This document shows positions 42,159 through 51,918 of a stretch of DNA of 64,000 bases, one piece after another. Under the pieces are notes generated by a model. It was not told where the DNA came from. It was given only the letters and a program-made list of their open reading frames with translations, and ran no database searches. The translations under genes and the position numbers were made by a program. This DNA comes from CAMLFJ01 sp040902305 (lineage in GTDB: Bacteria; Methylomirabilota; Methylomirabilia; Rokubacteriales; CSP1-6), in assembly GCA_040902305.1 (NCBI GenBank), contig JBBDXN010000040.1, positions 1-64,000 of the forward strand, written 5' to 3'. Position 1 is the stretch's first letter, and every line of letters begins with the position of its first letter.

Positions 42159-43584
42159 GATGATGGTCTCCGGGTTTCAGGCCTTGGTGGTATAGATCCC
42201 GGTCGTCGATCACACGGCGGGCCTTGAACTCGGTGCGCGGCAGCGTGCCCTCGGGGACGAGGTCGACCACCGGGTGGACGCCGAGGCGGGCCCGCAGGCG
42301 CTCCCGCATGGTCGCGCGCAGCGTATCGAGGCGCGGGTGATCGCGGGTGTACTCGGCGCGGATCAGCAGCTCGTCCATCGCCTCCCGGCGCGAGACGATC
42401 ACCCGGAACTCTCCGCCGAAGCCGTCGATGGCGCGCAGGGTGTCCTCGATGGCGCTCGGGTAGATGTTCTCGCCGCGCACGATGATCATGTCGTCGAAGC
42501 GGCCGTAGAGCCCGTGCGGCAGCCGCGGGTAGGTCCGGCCGCAGGGGCAGGGCTCGTCCACCCAGCGCGCGCGATCGCCCGAGACCAGCCGGATCATGGG
42601 CTGCGAGGTCCGCTCGAGGTGAGTGTACACGGGCGTGCCCTCGGCGCCGTAGGGCAGGGGGCGGAACGTCTCCGGATCGCAGACCTGGGTGTAGACCAGG
42701 TCCTGCCAGAGATGCATGCCGGTGCGGTGTCGGCACTCGCCGTTGGTCATCCACGGCGACATCTCGGCCATGCTGCCCATGTCCACGCAGATGCCGCCGA
42801 AGGTCTGCTCGATCAGGGCGCGGGTGGCCGGGATGCCCGCCCCGGGCTCGCCCGAGAAGAAGAGCACGCGGAAGCCGAAGCTCCGCGGGTCGATGCCTTC
42901 CCGCCGCGCGGTCTCCGCGAAGTGGAGCGCGTAGGACGGGGTGCCGTAGAACGCGGACGCGCGCAGATCGCGCGCCCACTGCACGGCCAGGAGGGTCTGG
43001 CCCTGCGCGCCCGCCCCGAAGGGGAACACGGTGGCGCCGAGGCGCTCGCCGCCCGCGAGGGCGCCCCACGAGCCCAGGTAGAGGCTGAAGAAGGAGCAGA
43101 TCAGGATGCGATCGCCCGGGCGGATGCCCGCGCCCCAGAGGACGCGCGCGTGGGCTTCCGCGATGCGCCCCCAGTCCGCCGCGCCGATGCCGAAGACGGT
43201 CGGGCGGCCGGTGGTGCCGCTGGTGCCGTGAATGCGCGCGACCTCCGCGGGCTCGATGCAGAGGTAGTCGCCGAAGGGCGGCGCGGCCGCCTGGGCGGCC
43301 CGCAGCTCCGCTTTCTCCACCACCGGGAAGCGCGCGAGGTCGTCGAGGCTCTGGAGGGTCTCGGGCGACACCCCGGCGCCCTGCCACTTGCGGCGATAGA
43401 ACGCGCTCCGCTCCCACGCGTAGCGCACCTGCCGGGTCAGCTTGGCGAAGATGAGGGCGTCGCGCACCGCCGGCTCCGCGCACTCGACCTCGGGCAGCCA
43501 GTGCTCGGCGGAGGGGGCGGGCCGGTACGCGGCATCATAGCGGGGCGGCCAGACCGTCAGGTCGACGCCCCGCGTCTCGATCAA
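42151..43584 (-). CDS. Phenylacetate-CoA ligase-like AMP-forming ligase
   Basis: Activates a carboxylic acid to its CoA ester with ATP. 477 residues, matching the PaaK-like branch of the ANL family. The P-loop is IHGTSGTTGRPTV at about 118-130, followed by PSYALHF and LFFSGEPGAG, the adenylate motif in GRFDDMIIVRGENIYP near 375-390, and LPRTEFKARRV at the C-terminus. The gene lies between the two mutase subunit genes, overlapping both. In 2-hydroxyisobutyrate degraders a ligase of this family feeds the mutase, so 2-hydroxyisobutyrate is the first substrate to consider, but nothing in the sequence proves it. Confidence 0.91.
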   Translation of the reverse strand: MIETRGVDLTVWPPRYDAAYRPAPSAEHWLPEVECAEPAVRDALIFAKLTRQVRYAWERSAFYRRKWQGAGVSPETLQSLDDLARFPVVEKAELRAAQAAAPPFGDYLCIEPAEVARIHGTSGTTGRPTVFGIGAADWGRIAEAHARVLWGAGIRPGDRILICSFFSLYLGSWGALAGGERLGATVFPFGAGAQGQTLLAVQWARDLRASAFYGTPSYALHFAETARREGIDPRSFGFRVLFFSGEPGAGIPATRALIEQTFGGICVDMGSMAEMSPWMTNGECRHRTGMHLWQDLVYTQVCDPETFRPLPYGAEGTPVYTHLERTSQPMIRLVSGDRARWVDEPCPCGRTYPRLPHGLYGRFDDMIIVRGENIYPSAIEDTLRAIDGFGGEFRVIVSRREAMDELLIRAEYTRDHPRLDTLRATMRERLRARLGVHPVVDLVPEGTLPRTEFKARRVIDDRDLYHQGLKPGDHHHV

Positions 43585-43991
43585 GATGCGGGCCGGGCCG
43601 CCACCAGGTCGCGGATGCGGGCGATGATCGTCTCGGGCGGGGTGTCCTGCAGGATCACCTCGGCCACCCCCATCTCGCGCAGGGCCGGCACGTCCTCGTC
43701 GGGGATCACCCCCCCCGCCACCAGCAGGATGTCGTGCGCGCCCGCGTCGCGCATCAGGTCGCGCACGCGCGGGAAGAGCGTGAGGTGGGCGCCGGAGAGG
43801 ATGCTGATGCCGAGCACGTCGACGTCCTCCTGCACCGCGGCCGCCACCACTTCCTCCGGGGTGCGGTGCAGCCCGGTGTAGACCACCTCCATGCCCGCGT
43901 CGCGCAGGCAGCGCGCCACGATCTTCGCGCCGCGATCGTGCCCGTCGAGACCGACCTTGGCGACCAGCACGCGGATGGGGTGCTCGGTCAT
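43581..43991 (-). CDS. hcmB: B12-binding small subunit of acyl-CoA mutase
   Basis: A 136-residue Rossmann-like cobalamin-binding domain. The base-off/His-on motif DGHDRG is at 16-21 (His18 is the lower cobalt ligand), followed by the ISILSGAHL and VAGGVIPDEDV loops that cradle the corrin tail. It is the partner of the 560-residue subunit encoded downstream. The stop overlaps the ligase start (ATGA), so subunit, ligase, large subunit and epoxide hydrolase form one coupled operon. No MeaB/MeaH-type GTPase chaperone gene lies nearby. The symbol is inferred from the partner's signature. Confidence 0.88.
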   Translation of the reverse strand: MTEHPIRVLVAKVGLDGHDRGAKIVARCLRDAGMEVVYTGLHRTPEEVVAAAVQEDVDVLGISILSGAHLTLFPRVRDLMRDAGAHDILLVAGGVIPDEDVPALREMGVAEVILQDTPPETIIARIRDLVAARPAS

Positions 43992-44018
43992 GACCGGCGT
44001 GGCCCGGGCGGGAGAGCG

Positions 44019-47012
<2,994 letters not shown>

Positions 47013-47203
47013 GCCGACGTGGATCCAGGGGATGCCCTCGGCGGCGGGGGCCCGCCGCGGCGCCGCTCTGGCCCCGCGCCCCGGCTCGCCGCTCGGCCTC
47101 GCGTGGCGGCTCGGCTCCCGGCCGGCGCTAATGGTGCGGGCTCCGCGGTGGACTCGTCATAAGCGCGCCGCCCCCGACGAGAGCCGCGCACTTCCACAAT
47201 ACT

Positions 47204-47332
47204 TCAGACGTGATTGCGGAGCATCAGCTGATGGCCGCCATCGGAGCGGACTTCCTCGCCCAGCAGGCAGGAGGAGATGCCGACCCGGATCGCGAGATCG
47301 GGCGAGCGCCAGGCGGGGGCGGGCGCCGGCAT
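47204..47332 (-). pseudogene. Truncated DUF523 gene (N-terminal remnant)
   Basis: A 42-codon frame starting at ATG 47332, which overlaps the cupin stop (ATGA). Residues 15-32 (IRVGISSCLLGEEVRSDGGH, shown at its limit) match the opening of DUF523/YbbK proteins, which are normally about 150 residues. The frame stops soon after, and the kinase gene region follows, so some 110 residues are missing. Its ancestral position was in an operon with the cupin gene. Confidence 0.6.
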
Positions 47333-47664
47333 CACGCGACCCGGTAGCGGACCTCGAAGCTCACGCAGCCCCCGGCGGAGTGGAACGGGCCGTGCGGCAT
47401 GCCGGGCGGCCGCACCGCGACCGCGCCCGCGGGGTAGGGGCGGCCGCCGCACTCGAGCGTGCCCGAGATGACGTAGATCTCCTCCCAGAAGTCGTGGGTG
47501 ACCACGCGGTCGTTCCCGGAGCCCGGATCGAAGCGGAGCAGGCGCGTGGTCACCCCCTCGTCCAGCCCGCCGCTGATCACCTGCTCCCAGACGCCCCCGG
47601 GGAATCCGGGCGCGGGGCGCCACGGCAGGGGAGCCGGATCGAAGAACTCGCGCTCGGCTTTCAT
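47332..47664 (-). CDS. Cupin-domain protein
   Basis: A 110-residue single cupin. The metal-site halves can be read as THDFWEEIYVISGTLECGG and RPPGMPHGPFHSAGG, with His and Glu ligands in place. It is probably a small dioxygenase, isomerase or sugar/acid-binding protein such as those in quercetinase-like or ChrR-like groups. The ATG at 47664 is only 22 bp from the divergent dehydrogenase start. A TACAAT on the minus strand 10 nt upstream serves as -10, sharing bases with the opposite promoter. Confidence 0.86.
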   Translation of the reverse strand: MKAEREFFDPAPLPWRPAPGFPGGVWEQVISGGLDEGVTTRLLRFDPGSGNDRVVTHDFWEEIYVISGTLECGGRPYPAGAVAVRPPGMPHGPFHSAGGCVSFEVRYRVA

Positions 47665-47673
47665 GGCTTGGGG

Positions 47674-47680
47674 TATTGTA
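47674..47680. promoter_or_regulatory. Overlapping bidirectional -10 elements
   Basis: TATTGTA: read rightwards TATTGT (47674-47679) ends 7 nt before GTG 47687. Read leftwards TACAAT (47680-47675) ends 10 nt before ATG 47664. Five base pairs serve both hexamers, so the two genes could not be initiated at once from the same DNA. Confidence 0.6.
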
Positions 47681-47686
47681 GCCGAC

Positions 47687-48712
47687 GTGCCGACCATTGA
47701 TGCCGCGCAGCTCGAAGCGAAGGCCACCCGCATCTTCACCGCGATGGGCACGCCCGACGGCGACGCGGCGTGGATCGCCGCCCTGCTCGTGCGCGCCAAC
47801 CTCCGCGGGCACGACTCGCACGGGGTGATCCGCGTCCCGCAGTACTGGGCATCGGTGAAGAAGAAGGAGGTCGATCCGAGATCGCCGGTGACCGTGACCG
47901 CGGAGACGCCCGTGCTCGTGCGGCTCGACGGCGGCGGCGGCTTCGGTCAGGTGGTGGGCCGGCGCGCGATGGAGATGGCGATCGCCAAGGCCAAGGCGGG
48001 CGGCCTGAGCGCGGCGTCCACGTCGCGCACCAGCCACGTCGGGCGGCTCGCCGACTACGCCGAGATGGCGGCGGCCGCCGGGCTCGTCGGCATGCTCTGG
48101 GCCAACTGCGTGCACGGCCTCAACGTGGCCCCGTGGGGCGGCGCGGCCCGGCGGCTCGGCACGAACCCGCACGCGGTCGGCATTCCGGGCGCGGGCGGCC
48201 CCGCCATGGTGCTCGACTTCGCGACCAGCGTGGTAGCCGAGGGCAAGCTGCGGGTGAAGCGCAACCGCAAGCAGCCGGCCCCGGCCGGCTGGTTCGTGGA
48301 CGCGCAGGGTCGGCCCGCGACGGATCCGGAGGTCTTCTACGGCAATCCGCCGGGCGCGCTGCTGACCGCGGGCGATCACAAGGGCTACGGGCTCTCCCTC
48401 GCGGTGGAGATCCTGGGCGGCATCCTGTCCGGCACCGGGCCCGCGGGGCCGCCGCCCGGCATCTTCGCCAACGGCACCCTCATGATCTGCCTCGACGTGG
48501 AGCGCTTCCTGCCGATGGCCGACTTTCCCCGGCAGGGCGCCGCCCTGTTCGGGTGGGTTAAGTCGCCGCCGCGCGCGCAGGGCGCGACCGATATCTTGAT
48601 CCCCGGCGAGCCGGAGGCGCGACTCGAGGCGGAGCGCCGCCGGCAGGGCATCGCGATCGAGGATCAGACCTGGAGCCAGATCGAGACGACCGCCGCGGAG
48701 CTGGGCGTCTAG
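47687..48712 (+). CDS. Malate/L-lactate dehydrogenase family oxidoreductase
   Basis: NAD(P)-dependent dehydrogenase of the type-2 malate/lactate dehydrogenase family (also sulfolactate, ureidoglycolate and imine reductases). 341 residues from GTG 47687. RANLRGHDSHGVIRVPQY carries the conserved His, DGGGGFGQVVGRRAM and GTNPHAVGIP are family blocks, and AGDHKGYGLSLAVEIL the substrate/NAD loop. The substrate is a 2-hydroxy acid or its keto form and is not known. A cupin is divergent and an amidohydrolase converges 16 bp beyond the stop. It has a -10 element 7 nt before the GTG and no ribosome site. Confidence 0.91.
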   Translation: MPTIDAAQLEAKATRIFTAMGTPDGDAAWIAALLVRANLRGHDSHGVIRVPQYWASVKKKEVDPRSPVTVTAETPVLVRLDGGGGFGQVVGRRAMEMAIAKAKAGGLSAASTSRTSHVGRLADYAEMAAAAGLVGMLWANCVHGLNVAPWGGAARRLGTNPHAVGIPGAGGPAMVLDFATSVVAEGKLRVKRNRKQPAPAGWFVDAQGRPATDPEVFYGNPPGALLTAGDHKGYGLSLAVEILGGILSGTGPAGPPPGIFANGTLMICLDVERFLPMADFPRQGAALFGWVKSPPRAQGATDILIPGEPEARLEAERRRQGIAIEDQTWSQIETTAAELGV

Positions 48713-48728
48713 CCGCCCGCGGGGACCT

Positions 48729-49568
48729 CTAGGGGAAGAGGCGCTCGGCGTTCTTGAAGGCGATCTTCTCGGCCACGTCCCGCGGGAGCTGGCTCAGGTA
48801 GGTGCGGACTTCCGTCACCGACCCCGGCAGCGCTTCCCACCGCGACGTCACCCAGGTATCGGTCCCGGCCAGGAAGCGGTCCGGATGCCGGAGAAATACC
48901 GCGCGCCAGGCTGGATCGAGCGTGCCGCCCGGCGCCACGTCCCCGTTGCGGATGGCCAGATCCACCCAGAGGGTGGGGTAGCGGTCGAGCAGCGCGCCCA
49001 CCGCGGGCGCGCCCGAGGACATCCCGGCGTGCGCCCAGATGACCCGGAGGCGCGGCTCGATCGTGAACAGCTCGATGATCGCGAGCTCGTCGGAGTGGGC
49101 GTGGAGGTAGATGTTCGCCTGCACGGCCAGCTCGGTGATGCGCTTGACCACGAAGGTGCTGGTCTGGCCGCCGAAGAGATGGAACTCGCCGATCCCCTTG
49201 TGCACGCCGGGGTTCTTCGAAAGGCGCTCCTGCACGTAGGCGAGCACGGAGGGATCCTGCCACCAGTGGCCGATGTCGTCGCGGGTGCGGTAGGGCCGCA
49301 GGATCGGGACGACGCGCTTGGGATCTTTCGCGTGGAGCGTGAGGGTGCCGTCGTCCGGCGTGCTGGAGACGAGCGCGCGCTTGATACCCGCCTTCTGGAG
49401 GATGCCCAGGATGCGGTCCGGCGGGTACTCGACCCAGTCGGGCGCGCTGTAGTGGATGTGCGTGTCGAAGATCGGCAGGTCCGCGCTCTGGGCGCGCGTG
49501 GACTCGGCTCCGAGGGCGACGAGCGCGAGGGCGAGCAGGGGGAGGAGGCGGGCCGCGATCTGCTGCAC
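48729..49568 (-). CDS. Secreted amidohydrolase-family metal-dependent hydrolase
   Basis: A 279-residue protein with a signal peptide (hydrophobic LLPLLALALVALGAESTRAQ). The TIM-barrel metal motifs are DTHIHYSAPDW near the N-terminus, LHAHSDE, WAHAGMSSG and LAGTDTWV, as in the amidohydrolase_2 branch (decarboxylases and lactonases). Export is unusual for that branch but recurs among lineages with periplasmic lactonases. GTG 49568 is the only start upstream of the signal peptide. A TAGGCT hexamer ends 6 nt upstream, so the message looks leaderless. The gene is divergent from a small secreted protein, with a perfect dyad between them. Confidence 0.89.
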   Translation of the reverse strand: MQQIAARLLPLLALALVALGAESTRAQSADLPIFDTHIHYSAPDWVEYPPDRILGILQKAGIKRALVSSTPDDGTLTLHAKDPKRVVPILRPYRTRDDIGHWWQDPSVLAYVQERLSKNPGVHKGIGEFHLFGGQTSTFVVKRITELAVQANIYLHAHSDELAIIELFTIEPRLRVIWAHAGMSSGAPAVGALLDRYPTLWVDLAIRNGDVAPGGTLDPAWRAVFLRHPDRFLAGTDTWVTSRWEALPGSVTEVRTYLSQLPRDVAEKIAFKNAERLFP

Positions 49569-49574
49569 GACCGG

Positions 49575-49625
49575 AGCCTAGCACGGATGCGTCGCCTTGC
49601 GCATCCGTGCCGCCTCCGCTACGCT
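49575..49625. promoter_or_regulatory. Divergent promoter pair around a perfect 11-bp dyad
   Basis: GCACGGATGCG (49581-49591), 8-nt spacer, CGCATCCGTGC (49600-49610). The dyad fills the space between the leftward -10 (TAGGCT, minus strand 49580-49575) and the rightward -10 (TACGCT, 49620-49625). Because both genes point outward, a terminator makes no sense. It is a good candidate operator for both. Confidence 0.6.
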
Positions 49626-49632
49626 GAGCGAC

Positions 49633-49995
49633 GTGACCCACATGCTTCGAGCGCTCGGAATCGTGAGCCTGCTGCTGGCGGCCGCGCCCGTCTTCGCCCA
49701 GGGGCTGCCCGGCGGCCGCCCGCCGGACGCCATCGATCGGGCGCGCGGGCTCGCCACCCAGCCCTTCAGCACCCTGCCCGCGCCCGGCCGACCGGCGGAG
49801 CGCTACGTGCCGCCGCGGCGCGTGTATTCGCCCGCCCACGGGCGCGAGGTCGTCGTTCCGGGCCACTACGAGCGCGACGTCAACGGCCGACGCGTCGAGG
49901 TCCCACCGCTCGTCACCACCACGCCGGACGGGCGCAACCCGGTGGTGGTTCCCGGCGGCGAGCGCGCGCCCCTCGAGCAGCGCGGCGCGCCCTGA
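49633..49995 (+). CDS. Small secreted protein with YVPPRR/VVPGHYER repeats
   Basis: A 120-residue exported protein. The signal peptide lies within residues 1-24 (MLRALGIVSLLLAAAPVFAQG from residue 4). The mature part is Pro/Arg-rich and holds YVPPRRVYSP and VVVPGHYERDVNGRRVEVPP, resembling the small periplasmic proteins with repeated WVPGHW-like motifs, whose role is not established. GTG 49633 is preferred over ATG 49642 because a -10-like TACGCT ends 7 nt before it. The stop overlaps the next gene (TGATG). Confidence 0.75.
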   Translation: MTHMLRALGIVSLLLAAAPVFAQGLPGGRPPDAIDRARGLATQPFSTLPAPGRPAERYVPPRRVYSPAHGREVVVPGHYERDVNGRRVEVPPLVTTTPDGRNPVVVPGGERAPLEQRGAP

Positions 49996-50213
49996 TGCTG
50001 GACGCGGTGGGCATGGCGGAGATCAACAAGGTCTTCGCGGTCACCGACGCGGTCGGCGTCCACCGCGAAGCGCTCGTGATCCCCCTCGGGACCGGCAAGG
50101 GCCGCGTCCGCAAGCTGCCGAGCGGCAAGCTCGAGATCACGGTGGACGCGGAGACGCCGCTCGACGAGTGGCTCGAAGGATTGCCCGCGCTGATCCGCGC
50201 CGCCATGGCGTGA
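49995..50213 (+). CDS. Small protein of unknown function
   Basis: A 72-residue acidic soluble protein that I do not recognise. KGRVRKLPSGKLEITVDA suggests two beta strands and DEWLEGLPALIRAAMA an amphipathic C-terminal helix. It is translationally coupled to the secreted protein upstream (TGATG). A converging kinase-like gene ends 32 bp downstream. Confidence 0.6.
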   Translation: MLDAVGMAEINKVFAVTDAVGVHREALVIPLGTGKGRVRKLPSGKLEITVDAETPLDEWLEGLPALIRAAMA

Positions 50214-50245
50214 GCCCACGCCGCCCCGCGTCGAGTTGACCGGCG

Positions 50246-51070
50246 CTACCGCACCGAGCGCCAGGCCTCCGCGGTCGCGGCGGTCGCCTTCGGACGAGCC
50301 GGCCGGATGCGGAGGCCCCGGCCCCGGAGCTGGCGCCACACGCCGGATCGAAAGCCCGCGTTGCCCAGGAGGCCGCCGGCCCAGCTCACCGCGACCGGCT
50401 GGGGCAGGCGCAGCGCCCGCGCGGGGCCCGCGGCGAGCGCGGCCAGCGCCTGCTGCGCCTCGCGCACCACGCGCCGAGCGGTCCGGTCCCCGCGTCGCGC
50501 GCGGCGCAGGACGGACGGCGCGAGCGCGGCCACGCGGGCGACCGCGTCGGGCGCGGTGACGCCGCGGCGCGCGCGGGCCGGCGAGATCGAGCCGGCGCGG
50601 AGCCACGCGCGGCCGATCGAGAACGCGGAGCCGTCGTCGCCCAGCAGCGGGCCGAGGCCGCCTTCGCGCGCCCAGCGGCCGCGCCGGTCGCGGCCCAGCG
50701 CGATGGAGCCGGTGCCCGCGAGCAACAGCACCCCGGGGGCCGCGCCGAGCGCGCCGAGGTAGGCGGCCTCCACGTCGGAGATCGCGATCACGCGCGGAGC
50801 GAAGCGGCGCAGCCGCCGCGCGAGGGCCCGGCGCTCGCCACGCGTCCAGATGCCGCGCGAGGCGACCCCGAGCACCGCGACCTCGCCGCGCGAGAGCCGC
50901 CAGCGCCGCCACAGCCGGGTGAGCAGCGCCGGCAATCCGGCCGGGCCCGGGGTCGGGCCCCGGAACGCGCGCGGGCTGCCGCCCGACGCCGAGACGCGAA
51001 CCCAGGTGCCGCCGAGGTCCACGACCACGAGCCGGCCGCGGGGCCGGTCTTCCCCAAGCGCGCGATTCAT
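50246..51070 (-). CDS. BadF/BadG/BcrA/BcrD-type sugar kinase-like ATPase
   Basis: A 274-residue ASKHA-fold protein. VVDLGGTWVRVSASGG is the first phosphate loop, LAGTGSIALGRDRRGRW the second, and GGLGPLLGDDGSAF the family block shared with N-acetylglucosamine kinases. A role as GlcNAc- or MurNAc-type kinase would fit the NagZ/NamZ glycosidases at 58891-61379, though they lie 8 kb away. The Arg-rich C-terminal third is unusual. ATG 51070 follows a GACAAT hexamer by 7 nt and has no ribosome site. It is divergent from the MlaC-like gene. Confidence 0.85.
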   Translation of the reverse strand: MNRALGEDRPRGRLVVVDLGGTWVRVSASGGSPRAFRGPTPGPAGLPALLTRLWRRWRLSRGEVAVLGVASRGIWTRGERRALARRLRRFAPRVIAISDVEAAYLGALGAAPGVLLLAGTGSIALGRDRRGRWAREGGLGPLLGDDGSAFSIGRAWLRAGSISPARARRGVTAPDAVARVAALAPSVLRRARRGDRTARRVVREAQQALAALAAGPARALRLPQPVAVSWAGGLLGNAGFRSGVWRQLRGRGLRIRPARPKATAATAEAWRSVR

Positions 51071-51077
51071 GGGCGCT

Positions 51078-51083
51078 ATTGTC
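51078..51083 (-). promoter_or_regulatory. -10 element for the sugar-kinase-like gene
   Basis: GACAAT on the minus strand ends 7 nt before ATG 51070, giving a predicted start site at the start codon. Confidence 0.5.
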
Positions 51084-51188
51084 CCCCGGCGGGCGGGGAA
51101 AAGGAAAGCGCGGTAAGGTGGGAATACCCGCCTGCGCGACCCGTCGAATTGGACAGTGCCGGTGATCAACCAGAATCCAGGAGGCAAC

Positions 51189-51779
51189 ATGCGACGTACC
51201 CTGATGGCCCTGACGGTGGCGCTGCTCGTGGGCCTGAGCGCATCCACCGCTTTCGCCCTGACCCCGACCGAGACCGTGAAGTCGCGAGTGGATGCCGCGC
51301 TGCAGAGCCTCTCCCAGGCCGAAGCCTCGGAGCGCCGCCACGCGGAGATCCGGCGCGCGGCCGACTCGCTGTTCGATTTCCCCGAGATGTCGCGGCGCGC
51401 GCTGGCCCGCCACTGGGCGGCTCGAACCCCCGCCGAGCGCGAGGAGTTCGTGCGGCTCTTCACCGACCTGATCGCGCGGTCCTACATCGGCAAGATCGAC
51501 CAGTACGCGGGCGAGTCCATCGCGTATACCGGCGAGCGCGTCGACGGCGACTACGCCTCCGTGCGGTCGCAGGTGGTCACCGCCAAGGGCTCGCAGATCC
51601 CGGTGGAGTACCGGCTCCACCGCGTGAAGGACAGCTGGAGCGCCTACGACGTCTTCATCGAGAACGTGAGCCTGGTCGGCACCTACCGGAGCCAGTTCGA
51701 TCGCATCATCAAGACGGAGTCGTTCGCCGATCTCCTGCGGCGGCTGCGCGAGAAGGGGCAGGTCGCGCAAGCGCGGTAG
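51189..51779 (+). CDS. MlaC/Ttg2D-like phospholipid-binding periplasmic protein
   Basis: A 196-residue exported protein of the MlaC/Ttg2 toluene-tolerance family, which ferries phospholipids between outer and inner membranes with an Mla ABC system. The signal peptide is MRRTLMALTVALLVGLSAST, cleaved near AFA. LFDFPEMSRRALARHW and ARSYIGKIDQYAGESI followed by VEYRLHRVKDSWSAYDVFIENVSL (quoted in part) are family blocks. ATG 51189 has an ideal AGGAGG four bases upstream. No mlaD, E or F gene lies adjacent. A stem-loop with six T residues follows the stop. Confidence 0.9.
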   Translation: MRRTLMALTVALLVGLSASTAFALTPTETVKSRVDAALQSLSQAEASERRHAEIRRAADSLFDFPEMSRRALARHWAARTPAEREEFVRLFTDLIARSYIGKIDQYAGESIAYTGERVDGDYASVRSQVVTAKGSQIPVEYRLHRVKDSWSAYDVFIENVSLVGTYRSQFDRIIKTESFADLLRRLREKGQVAQAR

Positions 51780-51799
51780 CGCGCGACCCGCTCTCGCCA

Positions 51800-51888
51800 C
51801 CCCCTCACCCTGCCCTCTCCCCTCACGGGGGAGAGGGTTTTTTCGTTCTTTACCCTCTCCCCCCTGGGGAGAGGGCAGGGTGAGGGGC
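51800..51888. repeat. Nested double palindrome
   Basis: Two hairpin units of the family in head-to-head orientation, about 13 bp apart. Each is self-complementary and the two together form an outer dyad of nearly 88 bp (CCCCTCACCCTGCCC at one end, its complement at the other). Confidence 0.85.
51813..51843 (+). terminator. Rho-independent terminator for the MlaC-like gene
   Basis: CCCTCTCCCC, loop, GGGGAGAGGG, then TTTTTT: a 10-bp stem with a full T-run, 34 bp beyond the stop. It is formed by the left hairpin of the palindromic repeat. Confidence 0.7.
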
Positions 51889-51918
51889 TATTTTTCGAGT
51901 GGGAGCACCTTCATCGGA

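Noticed and set aside
51149..51176. Sigma-70 promoter for the MlaC-like gene (TTGGAC/CAGAAT)
   Set aside because: Only 3/6 and 4/6 matches, and several equally weak alternatives exist in the same gap.
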